Shown: positions 1 to 10,615, counted from the stretch's first letter. The stretch is 13,612 bases of DNA from Euperipatoides rowelli (GCA_003024985.2 PXIH01S0002172.1), one strand, 5' to 3'. The notes: generated by a model not told the origin, from the letters alone. Numbers and translations are program-made.

Positions 1-999
1 TGTGTATGTAGTATATATTATATTTATACATATGCTGTATATATTTATAATTTAATATCTATTGAATTTGATAAACAAAAAGTCAATTCTGAAACAAAGG
101 ATAAATGACAATGGATCGTCAACTTCGGAGTGGAGCAATTATCACATTCATGTTATTTTACATTTTTTTTGTGTGTCAGTAATTTGTTATTTTCTCCTCT
201 CTTGATATAATTGACCTTTTGAGCGCTGAATGATAAAAAATTGATCAAGTCTTAAAGAAAATTACAAAGAAATTTGACGAGTTTTAATTAAAAAAAAAAA
301 GTTGTTCTAGAGAAATTAAAAAAAAAAAGATATATAAAGACAGTTTTTTTTTTTAATTTTGTAGTCTTTTCTCTTTTTAAAAGAAAAAATCTCTTGGGAT
401 AATTAAAGACAAATACATTTTGATTTTTCTTTGAAAGTAAAAAAAAAAACAGCTTTTGAAACGGTTTTGATAATTATAATAATTATTGAATTAGATAAAA
501 AGTCGATTCTAAAACAACTTGGGAATGGAACTACTAATTGAAATTTGTCGACAGAGTCTACTTTGAATTGGAAAGGGTTAAAGATTGAAAAAAAATTGCC
601 GGGGGGGGTTCAGCATACCAAGTAACTAACACCTCCCTGCATTCTTATTTAGTAAATAAAGGATTGAAGATAAAGGGCTGACTTGTTTGGAAAATCTTGA
701 AGAGAATATTCAAACAGCCACGGGGTTTTTTTTTTCTTTTCTTTTTAATAATTCAGCCAGAGTAGACGGAGTGGATTGGTGTTCTGAATGAGTTATTGTT
801 TACTTGGCTGTCAATTTAAAATAATTTTTATTAAATTATTTTCCGTGAATAGTATTAATAAATAGTAGAATGTTTATTTAGATACTCATATTAAATATAC
901 TTATATTTTCTTGCTTTTTTTTTTTATATTCAGCAATTTTATTTATTTATTTTTGAATTCAGTAATTAATGATTGTAAATTGAATACAATTGTTATTGC
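1..999. other. AT-rich non-coding stretch
   Basis: I see no gene here. The stretch is AT-rich with many A or T runs of 8 or more bases, and one run of eight G at 601-608. The first 60 bases are rich in TATA words like those of the repeat field near 3000. No open frame, splice pattern or terminal inverted repeat stood out on either strand. Confidence 0.6.
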
Positions 1000-1067
1000 T
1001 CTCACGATCGACCGATAATGGCTCTGCGTTCGACCAGTCGATCACGATCCCCCTGTTGGCCACCCCT
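1000..1067 (-). mobile_element. Possible terminus of a hAT-like DNA transposon relic
   Basis: This patch is clearly GC-richer than its surroundings. Read on the minus strand from 1067 it begins TAGGGGTGGCCAACAGGG, which resembles the CAGGGGTGGCCAA-type ends of hAT (Charlie-like) transposons with the first base changed. Just outside lies a 12-base perfect palindrome, AGAGTATACTCT (1068-1079). I could not find the opposite end or an 8-bp target duplication, so the element would be truncated or badly decayed. The alternative is an unrelated GC-rich repeat. The family call rests on memory of typical hAT ends. Confidence 0.25.
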
Positions 1068-1079
1068 AGAGTATACTCT

Positions 1080-2996
1080 ATAATATGCAGTACAGGTAAT
1101 TCTCGATTTACATGGACTTAATTTACACATTTTCTGGAATAATAATATATAAAATTACTATCGCTTTTAAAATTACACCATTATTTGAAGTAACACGGTT
1201 TCAAAAAATATATATACAGATAATTCTTCTTATAAAGAACACGGTTATAGCAAGATTCTGGATATAACAAGAAAAATTAAAAATCCCAAACTCCATATGT
1301 TTTTATGCTATTTTACTCCTGTTAGAACAATTGCATTTTGATAGAAATTCCTGAAAAATCAAACAAAAATAAAATTGACATTAATTTGTTTGTGTTATTA
1401 AATACCGTACCTTAAAAGATTGTAAAAAAAAAATGGAAAGTTTGTACATAGGCCACAGTATTTTTAAATCATTTCCATTAAACCATGTTTAATTAATGAA
1501 GAAAAATGTACAACTATTTTAAAATGAGATTAAATCGGTGGTGTGAAATTTCATGAAAGGGTAGTCTCGCTTCTCAATTTTTTTTCAGCATTTACTAGAA
1601 TTTTTAAATAGTGAAACCTTTTAAGCCTGAGGTTCCATATACTGTCATGCTTAAAGGTTATTGAGGAGGAGGGAAACAGTTGGCTCCTGCGATATTAGTG
1701 AGTGGAAAAAGTTTGTTATACAGTACATTATGTGATATATTATTGTCAACTGTATTATTTCTTTGCATAAACTTCAGATTTTCCTTTTTTTTCCCCCAAT
1801 AGCCAATTTGCATTTACCTTCATTGTATTTATAAAACTTAATATCTTTTAAATAAATATTGGAATTGAAAAAAAAATATTGGACTTGTGGCAAGAGACCT
1901 TGAGATCAATCAAGATAGAATTTATGATTAGGTTTAGAGAAATATGACCGAAATGATGAGTATATAGGGGATGACATTTTAAATAACGTACATTGGGAAG
2001 TCGTATGGATTACCACTTAGGCCAACAATGAAACCCTATAATTGGATTAAATAGAAAAAAACTGCATTTGTTTCAAAATTATATTTCCTTAAATAATCAT
2101 CCTTAATATAAAATAGAATACCAGTACAATATATACTGTAAACACACATACAACTGGGATGCAATGTCAATTTAGGCTAGTTTTAAGTAAATTTGGGTTT
2201 AGGTCACCATGGACCAGACACAAAATATTCTCATCAATTTAAAAATTAAATATGCTAATGTAGAAAGAAAAAAATTCCAATCGCTGCTGCACAGTTCTTT
2301 ACTGACCACAGTAATTAAATAGTTGATTATTCAACTGTAAACCAAGTAGCAACTAGTAAAGTTTGTTAAGATCTAGCCTATATTATATTTGATTTAGTTT
2401 AGCTTATTTAAAATTGTATTATGCCAGTGAATTGAATGGTGCAAAATGTATACAATATCACGTATCTCAAAATTATACCCTAAATGTTTTATTAACTCCA
2501 TTTGATGATGGTTTAGTTAGTTTTTGTATTTAGATTATCAATGCCCTCTTTGTTTAGATGCCCTAAAGAAAAATGAAATAGTAAATTTATCAAATAATTT
2601 CTCTTTAAGAAATCTACAATACAAACAACATTATTGGCCCAAATAAGAGTGAAGGGCTGAGTTGTAAAATGCTAGTAGCTTGGCTATGCTGATTAGTTTC
2701 TACTACACATTGCCCTAATTATCAGTAAATGGGGGAGGGGGTGGCAACAGCAGACATTAATAATTACCATTTTTTTTCTTTTCTGCTATTGGTTTATCTG
2801 CTAGACTGCTACAACTAACAAACACCAAATTGGAATTCACAGTATTCAAAATTCATTCCAAAAATTAAAAATTTCCAAGGAACTTCACCCTTCAACTAAC
2901 TGTGTTATTTCAAACAAATGACTGTACATAAGGTTCCAAATGACTAAATTTGAGTAAATCTAGAGTTATCTGTACAAAAATATAGTGTTTAAACAA
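1080..2996. other. AT-rich non-coding stretch
   Basis: No gene or clear repeat boundary is visible. The sequence is ordinary AT-rich DNA with short A/T runs. A good-looking splice donor word (CAG then GTAATT) occurs near 1094, but no coding frame supports it. A G-rich patch lies near 2729-2745. Open frames are all very short. Confidence 0.55.
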
Positions 2997-3106
2997 TGTA
3001 CAGTATACAGCACAGTTTATGTATGCTGTATATTATATAAGTGTGTATATACTGTGTATATAATATATACTGTATACAGTATATAATATATACAGTATAT
3101 ATAATA
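2997..3106. repeat. TATAC/CTGTA-rich palindromic simple repeat, left part
   Basis: This is a cryptic simple repeat built from words such as TATACTGTATA and ACAGTATA. It contains a perfect 22-base palindrome at 3064-3085, centred on CTGTATACAG. The same word set resumes at 3691 after the inserted element, and again at 3961, so the three tracts probably belong to one repeat field. Such self-complementary DNA can extrude cruciforms and often mutates by slippage. Confidence 0.75.
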
Positions 3107-3119
3107 CAGGGTTTAGACT
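3107..3119 (+). repeat. Left terminal inverted repeat of the hAT-like element
   Basis: CAGGGTTTAGACT is perfectly inverted at the right end. Similarity beyond these 13 bases is weak. Confidence 0.8.
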
Positions 3120-3677
3120 AGCACTCGCATTTTCGCCAAATGCCACCTAGTCCTTGAAAAAAGCTAACATCCTATACATTGCATTCGCCAAATTGAGAAA
3201 TTATGTAAAAATCTTTTTAAAGTAAATAACTCTTTAGGTTTTGATTAATGGATCATTATCTTACTTGAGAGTACACTTATTACAGTACAGTACTTGTGAT
3301 AGATTAGTATGAGTTCACCAATGTTATACACTATGATGCGGAATAATCTTGGATTCCAATTTAAAAAATGAATTTCATATATTTTGAGAAAGCTTTGTAC
3401 TAGCCTATAAGCCTAGTATTCACTGTACAAACAATTTTTGGAGAAGGATTTAAGGTCTGGGGGGAGGGGGGAGGCACAGCAAGTTATTGTTCAGGGAAAT
3501 CAGATTTAAGATCCAGTCCCAGCCTAGTTCAATTTTAATAAATCAGTATTCCCACAAAATTTTTATAGGCACACATTATACTGTAGGCTATATACCAAAA
3601 ATTTGGCTACTTGTTTTAATATTTGGCTAATAGATTTTTAATGAAATTCGCCAAACTGCTATTAAAAAAAAAATTCC

Positions 3678-3690
3678 AGTCTAAACCCTG
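3678..3690 (-). repeat. Right terminal inverted repeat of the hAT-like element
   Basis: AGTCTAAACCCTG is the exact reverse complement of the left end. It is followed directly by ATAATA, matching the six bases before the left end. Confidence 0.8.
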
Positions 3691-3815
3691 ATAATACAGT
3701 ATATTATACTGCGTATATACTGCATATAGTATATATACAGTATGTATATATAAATATAGTGTATAATTACAGTATAACACTATACATATACTGCATGTAC
3801 ATTGTATACACATGC
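3691..3815. repeat. TATAC/CTGTA-rich simple repeat, right of the insertion
   Basis: This continues the word set seen at 2997-3106 (TATACTG, CAGTATA, GTATATA). It is most simply read as the other half of a tract split by the hAT-like element. Any open frame crossing it encodes only low-complexity Tyr/Ile/Leu-rich sequence and is not a gene. Confidence 0.7.
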
Positions 3816-3960
3816 ATAGAGTTGTGAAAAGAGATCAAAGTGGGTGATACTTAAAAAGTGGCTTTAATAAAGTAGAAAATTCATGTAACATGACCAAATA
3901 AGCTGGAGTCCAATGAAAATATTTCACTTTCCAATTTCTTTTTAAACTAAGTATTGTTTA

Positions 3961-4098
3961 TAATTATATACTGTATATATTGTATATGTGTATATTACAT
4001 GTACTGTATGTACAGTTTATTATATACAGTATTATATGCTGTATACTCTATATACAATATATACTGTATATTTATATATTGTACATAGAGTATACAGC
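3961..4098. repeat. Second TATAC/CTGTA-rich simple repeat tract
   Basis: This has the same composition as the tracts at 2997-3106 and 3691-3815. It has many overlapping short palindromes built on TACTGTA and TATACAGTATA, and ends at about GTATACAGC. It is separated from the earlier tract by about 145 bases of ordinary AT-rich sequence. Confidence 0.7.
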
Positions 4099-5103
4099 AA
4101 ATTTATATAAATTTGTTTTAAAGTAGGTGGTTTCAGAGTTGGGTAGTAACAATATAAATAGGGTACTTTAATAGGATCATTTATTTTACAACTGAAGGAT
4201 ATAATAGCACAGTTTACCTACTCCACTATAATTTCTATAAACACAAAAGCTATTCTATTGTATTTTCTTTTATTAAAACTAGCCTTGATGGCAAAGTATT
4301 TTTATTCAAACATTATTTAAACTATTTCCAGCAAAATATATTTGATATACGGTAATGTATTTTTTTTTTTCATATTAAGTTTGAATTGGCAAGTTTTTAC
4401 AATGACAACTAAATAAAACAAATTTTGAAATAGAATACTGTGGATAAGCAAGGTTTTTACCATAATACAAAAACATTTATTCATTAGTTGATAAACTGTA
4501 CTTAAAAAAACTGTGTGTAAAATTATTTTTATTTAACATAATTAATCACGTTTAATTAAAATTCATCTTAAAATACCTGTTAAACGATCTAAAATTCTTA
4601 CTTCTATATAGCCCACTCTCTACCTATATTTACACTTACTGTATTTTCTTGGAGAAAAAAAAGGACAAATCTGAAATTGATTCATAATAGAAAGTTTACG
4701 TTTGTTATTTTACAAATGAGTATTGAAGTACAAAACAAAAAAACTAATATTAAAACATTAAAAAAAGAAAAACTAAAAATAAAGTTCTTTAATTTATTGC
4801 ATACAATTACATATAGTGCATGCTTCAAGTGTTAAAATTTTTAGTTGCATTTTTTTCATTCGTCCACATATTAATTATTGAAAATATTCACTTGGGGACA
4901 TTCGATCTAGATTGAAATACACAAAATTCTAGTTTTAAAACATTTTTAATATGTGTGTAGTAGCTATTAAATGTTTAAAAAATTTCGATCCATTTTATAC
5001 TGGCAGGTGTTTTCTTCTTTTTGTCACAATTCTTCTAACATTTCAATAGTAAGATAACTTTACTATAGAAATTTCATGAAATAACTCGCCATCATTTATA
5101 AAG
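4099..5103. other. AT-rich non-coding stretch
   Basis: No gene or bounded repeat is visible. A and T runs are frequent, and open frames are short and low in complexity. No AATAAA close enough to serve the minus-strand spliced candidate at 5104-5621 stood out. Confidence 0.55.
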
Positions 5104-5621
5104 TTACTGTGACATGAAATAAACAATGCTTTCCTCGACTTTCACCCACAATGGAATTTCTTGCAAAAGGACGTCATTCATTTTAAATACTTTCATTTCT
5201 ACTAAAGAGCAAATATTGAGGGGTTTACAGTATAGGACTCGTGGTCACCATACCTTGTGTATATTCCAAGATTAATTTCTTCTGGCCTTGGTTCATGTAT
5301 AACTTCTTCAAACCTTTCTGAATTTCCAAAGCATTCTTGTAATACTTCAACCTTTCCAATTCTACCGATTTTTATTATTATTCAGGGTTTATTATTATTA
5401 AACAAACATATTACAAATTCTATTGAGGAAACAAATTTGTACTCAATACATGAATAAGACAAAGAAGGAATTAAATCTTTAAAATAGGCTTTCTAGCCCA
5501 ATTAAGAATATGTCAGCATTTACATGAAAGTCCAAATTATAAATAGGTAAAAATAACCAAACTATTTGTTTAATACATTACCTTCAGTTTTCCTTTTTAC
5601 AATGGACTCCACTTTTTCCAT
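5104..5621 (-). other. Weak candidate for a three-exon minus-strand ORF of about 81 codons
   Basis: Three minus-strand segments can be joined with matching phase: 5621-5582 (begins with ATG), 5361-5254, and 5201-5104 (ends with TAA). The implied introns are 5581-5362 (GT at the start, TAG at the end, but no pyrimidine tract) and 5253-5202. The second is only 52 bases but has a pyrimidine-rich acceptor ending CTCTTTAG. The product would be about 81 residues, rich in Lys and Glu and probably helical, with no family I recognise. Caution is needed: the minus strand here is purine-rich, so all three frames give Lys/Glu/Ile-rich reading that looks like protein. I chose the exon edges by eye. This is a lead, not an annotation. 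Confidence 0.13.
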
Positions 5622-7488
5622 AAACTATTTTAATAGATTTCCCCCTTTTACAGAGCCCTCTAAATACACCCGTGTCATAGATAATCTGAACTTGTATTAT
5701 AATGTTCCCAATTTTCACCTCTTTCAATATCATTCTCTTGCTTTCTTAAAAAGTTTAATGCCATTTCTCGATAATTTCATAGCACTTTATTACCGGTAGC
5801 TGTCTTCCAGTTGAAAATTTTACATTGTGTTCCATACTTTATGGCCACTTAAGATCCTACAATAATGGTTCTCTTATGCATATAACCAGAAAAACCAAGT
5901 AAACTTCTGTGACATAAGCAATAAAAAGCCAAGACAACAAAACATTCTATTTTGTTCAACACAACCATCTGCAATTAAATTTTCTTTATTCCAATAAAAT
6001 TCTAGGCAGATGCTATCTCAGTAGGGCTTTTAACCATTTATGTTTGAAAACATTTTAAGGTACCAAACAAATTATAAATTTGAAGTGGTCAGTTTAGTAA
6101 GAATACCAAGTTCTTCTGTTAGTCATGTGACAATAATGTCATCAATTTTTTGCCTTGTTTTGAGAGACAAATCCAGTTCGACAAACACTCGTTTGTTCTA
6201 AAACTCTGATTGTGACACACAGTACGATAGGCAACAAAATCTTCACATGTTGCAATTTTTCTCTCTTTCACTATCACATTTCCCAATAAACAAGCTGATG
6301 TTTTAAACCCAACTCAAAATTTTCTCAGCATCTTTATGTTTATGGCTACGTAGATGTTGTCATTCCTACCTCCATGAGCAAATGAAAAAATGAACATTAC
6401 AATGTTGACCATTTTGGTTTTACATTAGCCTACACAATTTGTCCAGTTTAATGAATTTGAATTCTTTTTGCTCATTAAATGTGCACCTTCGCTCGATATT
6501 TTAAAATTCATGCTTAAAAATGTAAAATAAAATCTTAGTATGTGACATGCATTTGTAACACCACAGAACAGATGACAGGTCAAGTGTTGCCAACACACAT
6601 TTTTCTCTCTCTGAATAATTCATTGATTTTAAAGTCACACTATTCAATGAACAATTGTCAATCTTGATCAACATGTTGCTTCTGATGAATAGCAGCCATT
6701 GATGCCAACTTGATTATACAGTACCTTATGATGGACCAATGTTTAACCATATTTTAAAGGTTTTATTTAAAAAAAAAGGGACAAAAAAAATGGCAATTTA
6801 TACTAAAATGACAAGATGGCCAGGACATAGGGGAAAAAAAAAAGTTGTACTATCCTGTTCAAAACAGTATGTGATCAGCATAATTATAGATAAAACATTT
6901 TCAGGGTACACAAACCTACTTACAAGCACAAAATGCTGAGAAATTTGTGCAAACATAATACTCTTTAATGTTTATTACAAAGTTGTTACAAACAATTGAA
7001 TCTATAATATGTTGCAGCTGGAAAAATGTATTGATTTTTAAATTTTAGGAGCAGTCAAATTTTGAAACAACTAGATTAGGTCTCTCTCTTGATATTAATT
7101 TTTGACAAATAAATGCTTCATTTGAAATTATCTGCTTTTGATACCGTAATACATTTTGTACTAAAATAGATTGTAACATCTATCATATCAAGAGAAGATA
7201 AAGGAGTAACAGGTAATGACTAATTGGGTCTAATGCTTTAGTGGAGAGGCAAGTTTTGCTTATATACCCATCAACTGTAAGAATGGTGCATTTTTTAATA
7301 AGTTGCGATCTTATGGGGTTTTTTAATGTAAAGTAATGCAGTATCAAATTACTTTTCTGATAGGTGTTACCTCTTAACAAATTTTTATATTTATTGATTT
7401 CTTATTTACCATACCTAATCTTTCTAATATCAATCCATCAGGATATACTATAATTGTCTTAGCAACAACAACAGAATTGTCTAAATAT
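5622..7488. other. AT-rich non-coding stretch
   Basis: No convincing gene. The plus strand at about 5560-6300 is pyrimidine-rich, so the minus strand has fewer stops than average and several short open frames. None has a recognisable domain or supported splice sites. From 6300 on, the sequence is ordinary AT-rich DNA with runs of A. Confidence 0.5.
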
Positions 7489-7702
7489 AGGCCGAACAAT
7501 TATTCTACCGTGTTTTTGACCGCATAATATTTTTGTCATTACGGAAGTGGTCAAAATTATTGAACAAAAATGGATTATTTCACCCCTTCATCATCATAGG
7601 GGCTTAGTGGGTTTAATACATAGTTGGAGTTAGGGTTCAGGGTGAGGTTAGGATTGTAAATTAAAAAAATTAACGTGACTAAAAATGTGGATTGCTCGGC
7701 CC
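7489..7702. mobile_element. Possible short inverted-repeat element (decayed MITE)
   Basis: GGCCGAACAATT at 7490-7501 is matched in inverted orientation at 7690-7701 (GGCCGAGCAATC on the minus strand), agreeing at 10 of 12 bases. Inside, TTTTGACCGC near 7515 pairs with GTGGTCAAAA near 7548 to form a hairpin next to the left end. A degenerate TTAGGG-like run lies near 7630-7660. No target duplication is clear and there is no coding capacity. It could also be a chance pair of short inverted repeats; higher GC at both ends and the internal hairpin favour a relic element. Confidence 0.35.
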
Positions 7703-9254
7703 GTTTCTAGACTTGTACAATAACAAATAGGTCAGACATCTTACCATTTATAATAGACTATCATTAATGAGAGTTTTTTTATTAAATATTGGTCGATTCT
7801 TCAGAATATTTGTTGAATATATTTAATCACTTCAACGATTTTGATAGTTATGAAATGTAATTCATTTGTAACCAGTTTCTAGTCATCGTGTCATAATTGC
7901 ATGCATAACTGGAGTATTATTTTTCAAAAGAAAAATGAAACCTATTATGAAAGTAACTTTCCCAACTCTGATTGGTTTCTTCCTGCACATAATTTCTGTA
8001 CATATGCTGTATATTAAAATCTTGAATTTAGATTTAGTTGTGCACTTGTTATAAATATGCAAATTTTTCATGCTTTGTGTAGAATAGCCCTAAAGTTAAT
8101 ATATATTTTTTTAACCTTTAATTTGCAAATTTGTTGGAAAGATAACCCCTTAACTTTATATTTTCAGGGTTGAAAGAGTTAAGGAGCTTCCCTTGATATT
8201 TAGCCATTTTTTTATGTTTAGGTTATGTACAGTAGATATTGGTGGGAAGTTTTTATCTTTTTTTTTTTCTTATTTTCAAAGTATTTATTTCTGGCATAAT
8301 TGGCAGATGGATTTTTAATAAAGATTTAATTAAAAAAAAATTTAAGGATTGTGTATTTTTTTTTTTTTTAATAATTTTCAGAATTGAAAATATGTGGTAT
8401 ACAATAAGTGGAAAAAGTGAAATTTTTTTTTTTTTTTTACTTTATACAGTATAACCCTAGCAAAAAAAAAGCAGTGGCTACAAATAAGTTTTTAAAAAGT
8501 TTCTGGAGTAATTGGAGTTCTCAAATTTGTTATACAGTTAACCAGCAAACTTTGGAACTTGTTCATCCTAAATTTTCTAAAATTCATCCCCAGGGCAAGG
8601 CAGGTCATAGCGAGCCAAAAACAGCATGTCTGATCTGTTTTAGTAGGGTTCACATAAATTGAACATTGCACTAGGATGAGTGGTTGAGGAAGAGTAGCAA
8701 AACTTTTCTACTCGTATATACGGTAGATGGCTAAATATTAGTTTGTAAAAATACTAAAAACTACTGCTTTAATATACTGTATAAAGAAAAGAAAAATGGA
8801 AAGACTTTTTAAACGATGGTATTCATTATCCCCCAACTCTCCCTACCCCCCCCCCCCCCCAACAAAAAAAAATGAGCCTAGTAAGTAGCTTTCTTACTGA
8901 GAACTGCATTTGCTTGGCGGTCTTTTTTTTCATGAAATTTTGTATATTACATCACTAAAGGCGATAAGACACCATGTCAATTACATTATTTCTAAGTTGC
9001 TAAAATTTTAGTTTTTGATTTAATAAGTCCACTAATTTTAAAATCTGACAAAAAAAATTCAGATCTAATCCAGAATTAAGTGCACCTTGCTCATTTTGTA
9101 ATGTATGATTGGAAATTTAAGGTTTCCAACAAATTCACTGCCCCATTTTCTCAAAATCATTGGTGAAAATAGGCTTGTACGGCCAAGTTAAGATGTACGC
9201 TGTACAAGTATGAATAAAATAAAATTCAAATGAATACTTTTAATATAATTACTG
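7703..9254. other. AT-rich non-coding stretch with a 15-base C run
   Basis: No supported gene. Long T and A runs dominate 8260-8480. A run of 15 C sits at 8846-8860, directly followed by an A-rich run. The open frame at 8408-8662 on the plus strand starts inside a poly-T-rich stretch and shows no recognisable domain. Confidence 0.5.
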
Positions 9255-9256
9255 TA

Positions 9257-9275
9257 CAGTAATCCCTCTAGTCAT
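9257..9275 (+). repeat. Left terminal inverted repeat of the pogo/Tigger-like element
   Basis: CAGTAATCCCTCTAGTCAT, preceded by TA. It matches the outer right end at 16 of 19 bases, and the inner right-end-like sequence at 11 of the first 12. Confidence 0.7.
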
Positions 9276-9890
9276 GTGAACGATAGGTTCTCCAGAGACC
9301 TCTTGTAAATAGATGTTAATAATCAGTTTAGGAGGGATGTGTGCTCTTCTGAGAAAAAAATCAACATTTTCATTACATAGTTTGTTAAAATCAATTTTGA
9401 CTTGTTAAAAAAAAAAATGGAGAAATTTTAATTGTTATAAAAATACATTCAGTATAATATAATAAAGTTTATAAACAGAAGAAAAGTTTTTTTTTAATTT
9501 TGCATCTTTTATTTTAATATAAATGACTGTTTTGAAAACAAGATAAAAATGTCAGCTTTAATTTTCTTCTTTGCTAGTCATGACCTATTTTTGGCTGTCT
9601 TCTACCTGCTCTTTTCTTTTAAGGAGAAATTAGTGAATGATTGTACATCTCTACTATTTTTTTCTGAGTTTGTGCTAAATTGAAGAAATCAAGGATTATT
9701 GTTTTTCAAAGTGTAACTGGCAGCAAAGAATAAAATTTAATTCCAATAAACAAATTCTAATTAATAAAATTTATCTTGATTGATTTTGAATAAAATCTTT
9801 TCTTAGGAAAAAAGTTGATTTGAACAAATGATTTAAAAAAAAATATTTTGCATTTAATTCATGTAAAGCCTTATGCAATTCGTGCAAGAA

Positions 9891-9903
9891 CGAGGGATTA
9901 ATG
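9891..9903 (-). repeat. Inner right-end-like terminal repeat
   Basis: Read on the minus strand from 9903 this is CATTAATCCCTCG, matching the left end at 11 of its first 12 bases and bordered by TA at 9904-9905. It may be the original right end of a 647-bp element, with the outer end belonging to a second, partly overlapping copy. Confidence 0.5.
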
Positions 9904-9961
9904 TAAAAATATTTGATAAATATTTCAACTTGTGTATCTTTGAATCCATGAAAACAGATGT

Positions 9962-9980
9962 ATGAATGGAGGGATTGCTG
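9962..9980 (-). repeat. Outer right terminal inverted repeat of the pogo/Tigger-like element
   Basis: ATGAATGGAGGGATTGCTG, followed by TA at 9981-9982. It is the inverted partner of the left end with three mismatches. Confidence 0.65.
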
Positions 9981-9982
9981 TA

Positions 9983-10615
9983 TTTAAATTATTATATACA
10001 ATAAATTATTAGTCTCCTTTTGTTTCCTTTAGTTATATGTAAATAATTTGTTTATATTAAGGTTAAAAGTCAGCAGCTAAAGCCTATATACTGTGTATCC
10101 TCTAAATGTTTGCTTTTAGTCACCAAAACACATCCAATTTAGACTTGGAATAATATAAATTAACCAAAACGGTTTGGGAGCTACTACCAACTACATGCCT
10201 ATGCCTCTGGCTCTCACTGGGAGTTGGATGCCCTGACGAGTATCTCTAAGACTTTTAGGCTAGTTTCACCGTGGCTCCAAATGAATAAGTGCAGGTTACA
10301 ATGACAAAGCCATGTTGAAATAATAGGTTTAAAGTGACAGACTTTTTTTATATATTTTAGAATTAAAGGAAAAAATAGAAATTGTTAATACACTGCTCAG
10401 ATCTACTGTACACACATAACCCTAAATTTTTACTGGGTAAAAATGTATTTTTATCAGGAAGAACTATACTCGAAAGTGATTGTAAAATTAAATCTGCAAG
10501 ATATTTAACTTGGCCTAATATACATCAGTGTAAGTCAAATGGGCCAATTACAGCCCGCAGCATCATTGCCCTCCCCGTTAATAATAAAAGTTAATTGAAA
10601 TTTATACCAAAATTT
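9983..10615. other. AT-rich non-coding stretch with one GC-richer block
   Basis: No supported gene. The part at about 10165-10310 is markedly less AT-rich than its flanks and has few A/T runs, which suggests an inserted repeat or an old exon. I recognise no family, find no terminal repeats, and see no good splice sites around a sustained frame. The short open frame at 10382-10594 has no recognisable features. Confidence 0.4.

Larger units (their letters stand above)
3107..3690. mobile_element. Non-autonomous hAT-like DNA transposon (MITE), 584 bp
   Basis: The element starts CAGGGTTTAGACT (3107-3119) and ends with its exact reverse complement (3678-3690), giving 13-bp perfect terminal inverted repeats. 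It is flanked by ATAATA on both sides (3101-3106 and 3691-3696), a probable target duplication. hAT elements normally duplicate 8 bp, but the low-complexity target makes the true length hard to read. TTCGCCAAA occurs at 3132-3140, 3184-3192 and 3647-3655, all in the same orientation; clustered subterminal motifs are typical of transposase-binding regions in hAT elements. There is no transposase frame, so movement would depend on an autonomous relative. It interrupts the TATAC/CTGTA repeat field. The superfamily is inferred from the CAGGG ends and the subterminal repeats; the element itself is clear. Confidence 0.8.
9257..9980. mobile_element. Non-autonomous pogo/Tigger-like DNA transposon, 724 bp
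   Basis: The left end reads CAGTAATCCCTCTAGTCAT (9257-9275). The right end, read on the minus strand from 9980, is CAGCAATCCCTCCATTCAT; the two agree at 16 of 19 bases. The dinucleotide TA flanks both sides (9255-9256 and 9981-9982), as expected for TA-targeting Tc1/mariner-superfamily elements. CAGTAATCCCTC-like ends are typical of pogo/Tigger families. A second right-end-like sequence lies inside at 9891-9903 (CGAGGGATTAATG, followed by TA), so the original element may have been 9257-9903 with a further terminus added. The interior is AT-rich with long A and T runs and has no transposase frame. The family is recognised from its ends only. Confidence 0.72.

Noticed and set aside
1017-1082. 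Short plus-strand frame starting ATG GCT in the GC-richer patch, followed by a donor-like GTAATT at 1096
   Set aside because: The frame stops at TAA before the donor, so the two signals do not support one exon.
3616-3813. 65-codon open frame on the minus strand
   Set aside because: It is a translation of the TATAC/CTGTA repeat (Tyr, Ile and Leu runs) plus the end of the hAT-like element.
5560-5800. Frameshifted pseudogene on the minus strand
   Set aside because: Short open stretches in all three frames looked protein-like, but the strand is purine-rich and every frame gives Lys/Glu/Ile-rich reading. No single family or consistent frame emerged.
7620-7665. Telomeric repeat
   Set aside because: Only a few degenerate TTAGGG-like words occur, with no true tandem array.
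8408-8662. 84-codon open frame on the plus strand
   Set aside because: It starts in a poly-T and A-rich stretch giving runs of Phe and Lys, and the rest matches no family I know. No splice or promoter support.
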